A stretch of 5,838 nt of DNA from DASVDK01 sp036381125 [NCBI: Thermodesulfobacteriota bacterium] (GTDB lineage Bacteria > DASVDK01). This document shows, piece by piece, positions 1-5,515 of this stretch (positions within the stretch are counted from its first letter, which is position 1; every line of letters starts with the position of its first letter). Below the pieces are notes generated by a model, which did no database searches, was not told where the DNA came from, and worked only from the letters and a program-made list of their open reading frames with translations. The stretch spans positions 1-5,838 of the forward strand of contig DASVDK010000235.1 of NCBI GenBank assembly GCA_036381125.1. The letters run 5' to 3'. The translations under genes and the position numbers were made by a program.

Positions 1-1
1 G

Positions 2-91
2 CTCTCCGTGGCCCTCTCGCTCGCGGCGGCGCTGGTCCACCTGCCGATCGCGGAGCGACCCGCGCGGCCGGCGCTCGCGACGGCGCCGTGA
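2..91 (+). CDS. C-terminal end of a membrane protein, probably an MFS transporter (partial)
   Basis: The window opens inside a reading frame that ends at TGA 89-91. The 29 visible residues begin with a hydrophobic stretch rich in Leu and Ala, then a short LVHLPIAERP segment and a polar, Pro/Ala-rich tail. A last transmembrane helix running into an 'H-L-P-I-x-E-R-P' turn and a short cytoplasmic tail is common at the end of major facilitator superfamily transporters, so that is the best guess. Only one helix is visible, so the family call is an inference and the substrate is unknown. The stop overlaps the GTG start of the next gene (GTGA, 88-91), which suggests one transcript and translational coupling. 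Confidence 0.45.
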   Translation, partial: LSVALSLAAALVHLPIAERPARPALATAP

Positions 92-597
92 GCGGACGGC
101 CGCACCGGCTCGCCGCGGCGCTCGGCGCGGCGCTGCTCGCGCTCTGGCTCGGCGCCGTGGCGTTCGCGCTCCGCGCGGCGGACCACGAGACCGGCACGCT
201 GGTCGTGCTGTTCCGGCCCGGCGCGGCCCCGCTCGCGGAGGCGTCGCCCGGGGCCGAGGGCGCCCGCGCGGCCTGGCTCCCCTTCGCCCGGGTGGTCACG
301 TCCGACGAGCCTCGCCTCGCCGGCCGACTCAGGCGCGACGGGGCGCTCGCCGTGTTCAGGACGATCCCGTTCTCGCCGGCCATCGGCGGCTGCATGATCG
401 CCGCCGGCCGCCACGAGGCCCACGCGCGGCCCCCCGGCGCGGCCGACCGAGACGATCCACGTCCGAGGCGGCCTACCTCGCGGCGGAGTCCGGCCGCCGA
501 AGCTGCCGCGCGTCGCCCCCGCCTCGCCGCGACATCGGCCAGTAGCGGAGCGCCGGCGGCACGACCGGGAGGATCCCCCGCACGGCGCGCGCCATGA
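88..597 (+). CDS. Small single-pass membrane protein of unknown function; C-terminal third doubtful
   Basis: I do not recognise a named family. The GTG start lies inside the upstream stop (GTGA overlap) and no Shine-Dalgarno is visible, so coupled translation is likely. Residues about 8-28 form one hydrophobic helix, consistent with a membrane anchor or uncleaved signal. Residues about 35-102 look like a small folded domain: a beta-like LVVLF, an Ala-rich linker, WLPFARVV, then a Gly/Leu-Ala-Val-Phe segment ending IPFSPAIGGC. After about residue 105 the sequence becomes Arg/Pro/Ala-rich low complexity and runs 125 bases into the 3' end of the opposite-strand oxygenase gene. That tail looks like GC-rich sequence read through, not selected protein. 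Either the ancestral stop was lost or a frameshift near 390-400 hides it; a TGA in the +1 frame at 395-397 lies just there. The first ~100 residues are probably real; the annotated end is doubtful. Confidence 0.5.
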   Translation: MSGRPHRLAAALGAALLALWLGAVAFALRAADHETGTLVVLFRPGAAPLAEASPGAEGARAAWLPFARVVTSDEPRLAGRLRRDGALAVFRTIPFSPAIGGCMIAAGRHEAHARPPGAADRDDPRPRRPTSRRSPAAEAAARRPRLAATSASSGAPAARPGGSPARRAP

Positions 598-1315
598 GCC
601 GCAGCGCGGTCCGCTGGCCCGCGCTCCACCGGAGGCCGTAGGCCTCCCGGATCGCGGGGGGCAAGAGCCCCACCGTCGGCAGGCGCGCCGGTGCCAGGAG
701 CGCCCCGATGACCGGCAGGCGCACGGGGTGGAGCACCTCGCGCGCCAGGGCCCGTGCCGTGTCGGTAACGGCGATCTCGCCGCTCTCCAGCGTGCGCGTC
801 AGGTAGCGTTCCAGCTCCCCGGCGCTGCGCGGCAGGTAGCCGGCCGGGATGTCGAGGAGCGGCTCGACCCGCGTCGCCTCGGCGCAGTACCGATCGCGCT
901 CGGCCGGGGCCAGCGGCCGCACGAACATGGCGTAGGCTTCGAGGATCGAGTCGACGAACGTGGCGTGCACCCACCGGAGGAGTCGCGGGTCCCGGGCCGA
1001 GTACGCGGTGCCGGCCGGGAAGGGGCCGGCCCGGGCCGGCAGGCGCCCGTTGACGCGCCGGTGGATGGCGTTGATGCCGGCGGCGACGCGCGCCGCCTCC
1101 TCGTCGGTGCCGAAGGTGAGGGTGAGCATGGCGTCGAGCGTCCGGCGGAGCCGCGCCCACCGGCCCCGCCGGTCGCGGAGGAACCCGCTGTGGGACGCCA
1201 CGCCCTCGGCGACGAGCGGGTGGGCCACCTGGAGGAGGAGCGCCCGGCCCCAGCCGGCGAGCAGGACGACCTCCCGGTTGACCGTCCGCGCGAAGGCGGC
1301 GCCGTCCGGTCTCAC
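473..1315 (-). CDS. DUF2236 / MpaB-Lcp catalytic domain protein (oxygenase family)
   Basis: This 280-residue protein matches by pattern the bacterial DUF2236 family, the domain shared with the fungal mycophenolate oxygenase MpaB and the rubber oxygenase Lcp. Visible family features in order are: an ALLLQVAHPLVAEGV block (25-39) followed by HSGF (42-45); an R-x-L-R-R-T-L-D segment and TFGT (55-70); AIHRRVNG (83-90); YSARDPRLLRWVHATF (105-120); a helix ending FVRPL (131-135) with AERDRYCAE; and LLPPAIREAYGLRWS near the end (217-231). Lcp binds heme b. H32, H42, H85 and H117 are candidate functional residues here, but I cannot say which, if any, ligates a cofactor. The length is typical of stand-alone bacterial members. 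The start chosen is the GTG at 1313-1315, which overlaps the stop of the upstream reductase and sits at the natural start of the domain. The same frame stays open far upstream, but only as a shadow of the reductase gene. The substrate is unknown. Confidence 0.88.
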   Translation of the reverse strand: MRPDGAAFARTVNREVVLLAGWGRALLLQVAHPLVAEGVASHSGFLRDRRGRWARLRRTLDAMLTLTFGTDEEAARVAAGINAIHRRVNGRLPARAGPFPAGTAYSARDPRLLRWVHATFVDSILEAYAMFVRPLAPAERDRYCAEATRVEPLLDIPAGYLPRSAGELERYLTRTLESGEIAVTDTARALAREVLHPVRLPVIGALLAPARLPTVGLLPPAIREAYGLRWSAGQRTALRLMARAVRGILPVVPPALRYWPMSRRGGGDARQLRRPDSAAR

Positions 1316-2280
1316 CCGCTCGCCCGGTCGAGCCGCTCCATCGACGCCTCGTCGAGCACGAGTCGGGCCGCGGCCAGGATCTCGGTCAACTGCTCGGGCC
1401 TCGTCGCGCTGGCGATCGGCGCGGTGACGGCCGGTCGCGCCGCGAGCCAGGCGAGCGCGACCTGCGCCGGCGTCGCGTCGTACCGGGCGGCGACCTCGTC
1501 GAGCGCCTCGAGGACCCGAAGGCCCCTGGCGTCGAGGTACTTGCGGACGCCCGCGCCGCGCGGGCTCTTCGACAGGTCCGCCTCCGACCGGTACTTGCCG
1601 GTGAGGAAGCCGCCCGCCAGCGCGAAGTAGGGGATGACGCCGATCCCCTGCTCGACGCAGAGCGGCGCGAGGTCGTCCTCGAAGGGCGTCCGCTCGACGA
1701 GGTTGTAGTGGGGCTGCAGGCTCTCGTACCTCGGGTACCCGTTGCGCTCGCTCGCCCGGAGCGCCTCCCGAAGCCGGTCGGCCGTGTAGTTCGACGCGCC
1801 GATCGCCCGCACCTTCCCCTGCCGCACCAGCGCCGCGTAGGCCTCGAGCGTCTCCTCGAGGGGCGTCTCGGGATCGTCCTGGTGCGACTGGTAGAGGTCG
1901 ATGCGGTCGGTCCGGAGTCGCCGGAGCGAGTCCTCGGCCGCCCGCAGGATGTAGGCCTTCGACAACCCCTTCGCGCCGGGCGCCATCTCGGAGCCGACCT
2001 TCGTGGCCAGCACCACCCGATCGCGCTTGCCGCTCCGCGCGAACCAGCGGCCGATGATCGTCTCCGACTCGCCGCCGCGGTTGCCGGGGGCCCACTTCGA
2101 GTAGACGTCGGCCGTGTCGATCAGGTTGAACCCGGCATCGACGAAGGCGTCGAGCAGCCGGAAGGCGGTCGGCTCGTCCACCGTCCAGCCGAAGACGTTG
2201 GCGCCGAAGGCGATCGGTGCGACCGCAAGCCCCGAACGACCGAGCGGACGATAGGTGACGGCGTTGCGCGACGCGATCAT
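1312..2280 (-). CDS. Aldo/keto reductase, NADP-dependent oxidoreductase family
   Basis: This is a 322-residue, full-length TIM-barrel aldo/keto reductase, predicted to reduce aldehydes or ketones with NADPH in the cytoplasm. The N-terminal PLGRSGLAVAPIAFGANVFGW is the classic family opening. The catalytic tetrad is intact: D55 (in LIDTADVY), Y60, K94 (in LATKVG) and H133 (in DLYQSHQDD). GASN at 161-164 and the phosphate-loop region PYFALAGGFLTGKY follow, with the C-terminal APIASATRPEQL cofactor segment. The pattern GNRGGESETIIGRW resembles general-stress/YghZ-like and AKR11-12-type reductases more than the xylose reductase group. ATG 2278-2280 is preceded by AGGA six bases upstream. Its stop TGA shares four bases with the start of the DUF2236 gene (GTGA at 1312-1315 read on the minus strand), so the two are almost certainly co-transcribed and coupled. 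The physiological substrate is unknown. Confidence 0.95.
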   Translation of the reverse strand: MIASRNAVTYRPLGRSGLAVAPIAFGANVFGWTVDEPTAFRLLDAFVDAGFNLIDTADVYSKWAPGNRGGESETIIGRWFARSGKRDRVVLATKVGSEMAPGAKGLSKAYILRAAEDSLRRLRTDRIDLYQSHQDDPETPLEETLEAYAALVRQGKVRAIGASNYTADRLREALRASERNGYPRYESLQPHYNLVERTPFEDDLAPLCVEQGIGVIPYFALAGGFLTGKYRSEADLSKSPRGAGVRKYLDARGLRVLEALDEVAARYDATPAQVALAWLAARPAVTAPIASATRPEQLTEILAAARLVLDEASMERLDRASG

Positions 2281-2286
2281 GCCTCA

Positions 2287-2290
2287 TCCT
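2287..2290 (-). promoter_or_regulatory. Ribosome binding site of the aldo/keto reductase
   Basis: Read on the minus strand the sequence is AGGA, then six bases (TGAGGC), then ATG. The spacing is good and supports the 2280 start. Confidence 0.6.
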
Positions 2291-2317
2291 GCACGAGCCG
2301 TGATGGTCGCGCAAGCC

Positions 2318-2333
2318 CGGCCCCCGGGGGCCG
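2318..2333. repeat. 16-base perfect GC palindrome in the divergent intergenic region
   Basis: CGGCCCCCGGGGGCCG is its own reverse complement and lies near the middle of the 91-base gap between the reductase (minus strand) and the hydrolase (plus strand). It could be an operator or a stem in either leader RNA. With this base composition a perfect 16-base palindrome is expected about once in several kilobases by chance, so the position is the main argument for function. Confidence 0.3.
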
Positions 2334-2360
2334 CCGGTCGAGCCCGGGCGTGCCGCGAGC

Positions 2361-2364
2361 GAGG
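2361..2364 (+). promoter_or_regulatory. Likely ribosome binding site deciding the hydrolase start
   Basis: GAGG is followed by seven bases before ATG 2372. The later in-frame ATGs at 2390 and 2399 have no comparable purine-rich site, which is why 2372 is preferred. Confidence 0.4.
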
Positions 2365-2371
2365 CCGCGGC

Positions 2372-3211
2372 ATGCTACGCTCCGCCTCCATGCCGCGCAT
2401 GCTCGCGACCGTCCTCCTCGCGCTGGCGATCGGCTACGCCGTCCTGCTGGTGCTCGTGTACGTGTTCCAGTCGCGGCTCGTCTACTTCCCCGACGTCGGG
2501 CGGGGCGTCGCGACGACGCCGGCGGCGTACGGTCTCCCCTTCGAGACGCACGAGATCGAGACCGAGGACGGCGAGCGGCTCCACGCGTGGTGGGTCCCGG
2601 TCCGCGACGCGCGGGGCACGGCCCTCGTCTTCCACGGCAACGCCGGCAACATCTCGCACCGGATCGGCTACCTGCAGATGTTCCACCGCCTCGGCTACGC
2701 GAGCCTGATCGTCGACTACCGCGGCTACGGGCAGAGCACCGGCAGGCCCTCGGAGGACGGGACCTACCGCGACGCCGAGGCCGCCTGGCGGTGGCTCGTC
2801 GCGCGCGGCGTCGCGCCGACGGACGTCGTCCTCGTGGGGGAGTCGCTGGGCGGAGCGGTGGCCGCCTGGCTCGCCGCTCGGGTCACGCCGCGCGCCCTGG
2901 TCCTCCTGTCGACCTTCACCTCGGTGCCCGACCTCGGGGCCGAGGTCTATCCCTTCCTTCCCGTGCACCTCCTCAGCCGGTTCTCCTACGACACGCTCGG
3001 CGCGCTCCGGCGGGTCGAGGCGCCGGTGCTCGTGGCGCACAGCCGCGACGACGAGGTCGTGCCGTACCGGCACGGCCTCGCGCTCTTCGCCGCGGCGCGC
3101 GAGCCGAAGCGGTTCCTCGAGATGCACGGCGGCCACAACGAGGGCGTCCTCTACACGCGCGAGGCGTGGGTTGCCGAGCTAGGGGCCTTCCTGGAGCGCA
3201 CGGTCCGGTAG
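2372..3211 (+). CDS. Membrane-anchored alpha/beta hydrolase, BEM46/YfhR (ABHD13-like) family
   Basis: This 279-residue serine hydrolase has an N-terminal transmembrane anchor (about 11-32) running into FQSRLVYFP (32-40), a signature of the BEM46/YfhR group. The fold follows: strand and oxyanion motif HGNAGN (88-93), DYRGYGQSTG (115-124), nucleophile elbow GESLGG with S158, STFTSVPDLGAEVYPFLP (180-197), acid in HSRDDEVVP (D227 most likely) and catalytic H255 in GGHNEG. The triad is complete. Family members are probably esterases or thioesterases; the natural substrate is unknown, and the catalytic domain may face either side of the membrane. ATG 2372 is preferred because of GAGG upstream. ATG 2390 (273 residues) or 2399 would keep the whole anchor, and the frame also extends back to 2255 into the reductase, which is unlikely to be used. 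It is transcribed divergently from the reductase and convergently with the AraC gene, overlapping its end by 33 bases. Confidence 0.92.
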   Translation: MLRSASMPRMLATVLLALAIGYAVLLVLVYVFQSRLVYFPDVGRGVATTPAAYGLPFETHEIETEDGERLHAWWVPVRDARGTALVFHGNAGNISHRIGYLQMFHRLGYASLIVDYRGYGQSTGRPSEDGTYRDAEAAWRWLVARGVAPTDVVLVGESLGGAVAAWLAARVTPRALVLLSTFTSVPDLGAEVYPFLPVHLLSRFSYDTLGALRRVEAPVLVAHSRDDEVVPYRHGLALFAAAREPKRFLEMHGGHNEGVLYTREAWVAELGAFLERTVR

Positions 3212-4144
3212 CGTCCGGCGGACCGCGCCGGGCGGGACGCCGATGACCCGCTTGAAGGCGCGGCTGAACGCGGCCTCCGACTCGTAGCCGAGCCGGCTCG
3301 CCAGCTCGCCGATCCGTGCGCCGTCCCTGAGCCGGGTCAGCGCGACGTGCATCCGCCAGCGTGCCACGTAGCGCATCGCCGGCTCCCCGACGAGCTGCGT
3401 GAAGCGGGCGGCGAACGCCGATCGCGACATGGCGACCTCGGCCGCCAGCGAGGCCACCGTCCAGGGACGCGCGGGATCGCGGTGGACGAGCGAGAGGGCG
3501 CGGCCGATCTGCCGGTCGCGCAGCGCGCCGAGCCAGCCGGTCCGCGCCGCGGACGCCCGCTCGAGCCACGACCTGATCGCCTGGATCACCAGGACGTCCG
3601 CCAGGCGGGTGACGATCGCCTCCCCGCCCGGCCGAAGCTCCCGCGCCTCGGCCGCCATGAGGCGCAGCGTGCTCTGGACCCAGTCCGCGTGCGGCGAGCC
3701 CCAGACGTCGACGACGATCAGCGCCGGCAGCAGCGTGACCAGGTGCCGCGCGGCCGGGTGGTCGAAGCGGACCGCGCCGCAGACGATGCTCGTGGCCGCC
3801 CCCCCTCCGCCGTGCCGGAGCAGCTCGTACCGCTCGCCGACCTCCTCGCGCGGCAGGTCGAACAGCCTCGCCGCCGCCGCTCCGGGCTCGCTCGCGAGCC
3901 GGTGCCCCTCGCCCCGCGGCACGAGCGCGAGGTCGCCGGGGCCAAGCTCGCGGCGCTCCGCGCCCTCGACCTCGAGCCAGCAGCGACCCACCGTGACGAC
4001 GTGGAACATCAGGCAGTCCGGCATCGGCGGCAGCGCGAGGCCCCACGGCGCGGTGAACTCCGAGCGGCAGTAGAAGGCGCCGCTCATCCGCAGGAAGTGC
4101 AACGCCTCGCCGAGGGGGTCGACCGGGGTCCACGGGTCGGTCAT
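3179..4144 (-). CDS. AraC-family transcriptional regulator with N-terminal cupin domain
   Basis: This 321-residue protein has two parts. Residues about 5-190 form the cupin-type sensor of the 'cupin_6' AraC group: DPLGEALHFLRMSGAFYCRSEFTAPWGLALP, then a beta-barrel core with FHVVTVGRCWLEVEG and GPGDLALVPRGEGHRL. Residues about 210-310 are the AraC DNA-binding domain with two helix-turn-helix units, WTVASLAAEVAMSRSAFAARF (about 228-248) and IGELASRLGYESEAAFSRAFKRVIG (278-302), ending in the standard GVPPGAVRR. The start at ATG 4142-4144 (MTDPW) fits the family's usual beginning; the frame is open to 4270 but that part has no family resemblance. No Shine-Dalgarno precedes the start. It stands head-to-head with an NmrA-like oxidoreductase gene, a frequent arrangement for this AraC group, so that gene is the likely target. 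The inducer is unknown. The 3' end overlaps the hydrolase gene on the other strand. Confidence 0.93.
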   Translation of the reverse strand: MTDPWTPVDPLGEALHFLRMSGAFYCRSEFTAPWGLALPPMPDCLMFHVVTVGRCWLEVEGAERRELGPGDLALVPRGEGHRLASEPGAAAARLFDLPREEVGERYELLRHGGGGAATSIVCGAVRFDHPAARHLVTLLPALIVVDVWGSPHADWVQSTLRLMAAEARELRPGGEAIVTRLADVLVIQAIRSWLERASAARTGWLGALRDRQIGRALSLVHRDPARPWTVASLAAEVAMSRSAFAARFTQLVGEPAMRYVARWRMHVALTRLRDGARIGELASRLGYESEAAFSRAFKRVIGVPPGAVRRTLPDRALQEGP

Positions 4145-4150
4145 GGCCCG

Positions 4151-4179
4151 AGTATGCGCCGGAGGGCACCGGGCGTCCA
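4151..4179 (-). promoter_or_regulatory. Candidate promoter of the AraC-family gene, possibly leaderless
   Basis: Read on the minus strand, TGGACG (4179-4174) matches TTGACA at four of six positions. A 17-base spacer follows, then CATACT (4156-4151), which matches TATAAT at four of six. Only six bases then separate the -10 from ATG 4144, so transcription would start at or next to the start codon. This agrees with the lack of a Shine-Dalgarno. The match is modest and based on sequence alone. Confidence 0.3.
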
Positions 4180-4191
4180 CCGATCTGGACG
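4174..4191. promoter_or_regulatory. Inverted repeat CGTCCA-N6-TGGACG, possible operator
   Basis: Two perfect 6-base arms flank CCGATC, and one arm coincides with the candidate -35 of the AraC gene. A third copy of TGGACG lies at 4249-4254, 63 bases from the right arm and closer to the oxidoreductase start. AraC proteins often bind spaced half-sites between divergent genes, so these are plausible autoregulator sites. Short repeats like this also arise by chance in GC-rich DNA. Confidence 0.25.
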
Positions 4192-4284
4192 AACGAGCAT
4201 CGAATGGCGACGCGCAGGCATGGCGGCGCCGGGCCGTGCACCCCATAGTGGACGCGTGCACGCCGGCCACGGCGGGATCGAACC

Positions 4285-4291
4285 GAGGAGG
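4285..4291 (+). promoter_or_regulatory. Strong Shine-Dalgarno of the NmrA-like gene
   Basis: GAGGAGG is followed by five bases (ACGAC) and ATG 4297. It is the best ribosome binding site in the window and fixes the start. Confidence 0.8.
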
Positions 4292-4296
4292 ACGAC

Positions 4297-5184
4297 ATGA
4301 TCGCGGTGATGGGCGCGACCGGACACACGGGCAGGCAGATCGCCGAGGCGCTGCTCGCGGCGGGCGAGAGGGTGCGCGCGCTCGGCCGGTCGCCTGGCAA
4401 GCTGGCCGAGCTGGAGCGCGCCGGGGCCGAGGTGCTCGCCGGCGACGCGGCGGACGCCCCCTTCCTGACCCGCGCCTTTCGCGGCGCCGACGCGGTCTAC
4501 ACGCTGCTGCCGACCGACCGGCAGTCGCCCGACTACCTCGCGAGGCAGCGGCAGGAAGGCGAGGCCGCCGTGGAGGCGATCCGCGCGAGCGGCGTCCGGC
4601 ACGTCGTCTTCCTGAGCAGCCTCGGCGCGGACCTCGGCGAGGGGACCGGGCTCATCGCCGGCCTGCACGCGCAGGAGGCGCGCCTCGCGCGGCTTCCAGG
4701 GGTGAACCTGCTCCTCCTTCGCCCCGTCTCCTTCTTCGAGAACTTCTACGAGCAGCTCCCGCTCGTCCGGCAGCAGGGGATCGTCGCCGACTCGGTCGCG
4801 CCGGACCTCCCCCACCCGATGGTCGCGACCCGAGACATCGCCGAGGTCGCCGCGAAGGCGCTACGGGCCCGCGACTGGACCGGCACCGTCGTGCGCGAGC
4901 TTCTCGGGCCGCTCGACCTCACGCACGCCGAGGCGACGCGCATCCTCGGCGCGCGCATCGCCAGGCCGGATCTCGCCTACGTCCAGCTCTCCTGCGAGGA
5001 GATGGTCGGGGCGCTCGTCCAGGCCGGCGCCTCAGAGAGCTTCGCCCGCCTCTACGTGGAGATGACGCGCGCCTTCAACGAGGGGCGCGTCGCGGCGCGC
5101 GTCGGCCGGACCCCCGAAACCGCCACACCCACGCGGTTCGAGGACTTCGCCGCCGAACTCGCGCAGGCCTACCAGGCAACGTAA
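4297..5184 (+). CDS. NmrA-like NAD(P)-binding oxidoreductase (atypical SDR)
   Basis: This 295-residue Rossmann-fold protein belongs to the NmrA/atypical short-chain dehydrogenase group. The dinucleotide loop GATGHTG (6-12) opens the protein. R31 after the second strand (LGRSPGKL) suggests a preference for NADP(H). GD at 49-50, the 'GADAVYTLLP' strand (63-72) and VRHVVFLSSLGAD (100-112) follow. No Y-x-x-x-K active-site motif is evident, as is usual in NmrA relatives, so it may act as a redox sensor or an isoflavone-reductase/quinone-reductase-like enzyme. The middle LLLLRPVSFFENFYEQ and PMVATRDIAEVAAKAL segments are standard for the family, and the C-terminal half carries GPLDLTHAEATRIL. The length is normal. 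It is transcribed away from the AraC gene and is its likely target; no partner gene follows, since the 25-base repeat array begins 11 bases after its stop. The substrate is unknown. Confidence 0.93.
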   Translation: MIAVMGATGHTGRQIAEALLAAGERVRALGRSPGKLAELERAGAEVLAGDAADAPFLTRAFRGADAVYTLLPTDRQSPDYLARQRQEGEAAVEAIRASGVRHVVFLSSLGADLGEGTGLIAGLHAQEARLARLPGVNLLLLRPVSFFENFYEQLPLVRQQGIVADSVAPDLPHPMVATRDIAEVAAKALRARDWTGTVVRELLGPLDLTHAEATRILGARIARPDLAYVQLSCEEMVGALVQAGASESFARLYVEMTRAFNEGRVAARVGRTPETATPTRFEDFAAELAQAYQAT

Positions 5185-5194
5185 CGCGCACCAT

Positions 5195-5345
5195 GGGGTC
5201 AGGTCTTTCCATTTTCCACGGGGTCAGGTCTTTCCGTTTTCCACGGGGTCAGGTCTCAACGTTTTCCAGGGGGTCTGACCCCGCTCGTTTTCCAGGGGGT
5301 CAGGTCTTTCCGTTTTCCAGGGGGTCAGGTCTCAACGTTTTCCGC
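5195..5345. repeat. Six-unit tandem repeat, 25-base period, each unit starting GGGGTC
   Basis: The units start at 5195, 5220, 5245, 5270, 5296 and 5321. Five share the pattern GGGGTCAGGTCT + 3-4 variable bases + (A/G)TTTTCC + two bases; the fourth is 26 bases long and diverges after GGGGTC. Two subtypes alternate: units 1, 2 and 5 carry AGGTCTTTCC, while units 3 and 6 carry AGGTCTCAAC. The order is therefore A-A-B-C-A-B, so units 2-3 and 5-6 look like copies of one pair. Each unit is about 56% GC, clearly lower than the flanking genes. The period is not a multiple of three and there are no spacers, so this is neither coding nor CRISPR. From memory, GGGGTCAGGTCT-like sequences occur beside REP-associated (IS200-type) transposase genes in several high-GC phyla; no transposase is visible here. 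Confidence 0.9.
5270..5282. repeat. Hairpin-forming palindrome in the fourth repeat unit
   Basis: GGGGTC-T-GACCCC has two perfect 6-base arms around one central base; as RNA it would fold as a 5-base stem GGGGU/ACCCC with a 3-base loop. Four T residues follow after five more bases (GCTCG). It is the only unit with the complementary half, which makes it REP-like. It could weakly terminate transcription from the NmrA-like gene, but the stem is short and the T run small. Confidence 0.5.
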
Positions 5346-5515
5346 GCCTGGCGCCGGTCGGTCGACGACGGCACCCTGGGCATAGGCGACGAGATCGCCA
5401 CGTCACGAGACTTCGCGGACGACGCCTCGTCCCTTGTCGTGTTACGCACGTCGTGGCCCGGGGTGAGTCCGGCCGCGCCTCCTCCTGTCGCCGCTCCGCA
5501 GTCTCGGCGCGCCGG
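5346..5515. other. Non-coding stretch with no recognised gene, after the repeat array
   Basis: Together with the array this makes a 331-base gap between the convergent NmrA-like and ArsR-family genes. The 170 bases after the last repeat hold no start with a ribosome binding site and no protein family I recognise in either direction. Open frames cross it on both strands but look like composition effects. I see no rho-independent terminator with a convincing T tract. Confidence 0.5.

Noticed and set aside
400-472. Terminator hairpin between the convergent left-hand genes
   Set aside because: Many GC inverted repeats are possible but none is followed by a T run on either strand.
1316-2314. One 613-residue fusion protein on the minus strand ending in the DUF2236 domain
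   Set aside because: The upstream part is the reductase gene read in another frame and is Arg/Gly-rich nonsense; family features begin only after 1315.
2255-2371. N-terminal extension of the hydrolase from ATG 2255
   Set aside because: It would overlap the start of the divergent reductase, has no ribosome binding site, and puts a polar Arg-rich stretch before the membrane anchor that relatives lack.
1708-3246. 512-residue plus-strand protein overlapping the reductase and hydrolase genes
   Set aside because: It lies antisense to the reductase and out of frame with the hydrolase, both of which have complete catalytic motifs in their own frames.
4254-4263. Palindrome GCGTGCACGC as an operator
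   Set aside because: A 10-base palindrome is expected many times by chance in a window of this size and composition.
5211-5244. DnaA boxes (TTTTCCAC resembles TTATCCACA)
   Set aside because: Only two of six units have the TTTTCCAC ending, both differ from the consensus at two positions, and no origin genes are nearby.
5195-5345. CRISPR array
   Set aside because: The units follow each other without spacers, the period is 25 bases throughout, and no cas gene is present.
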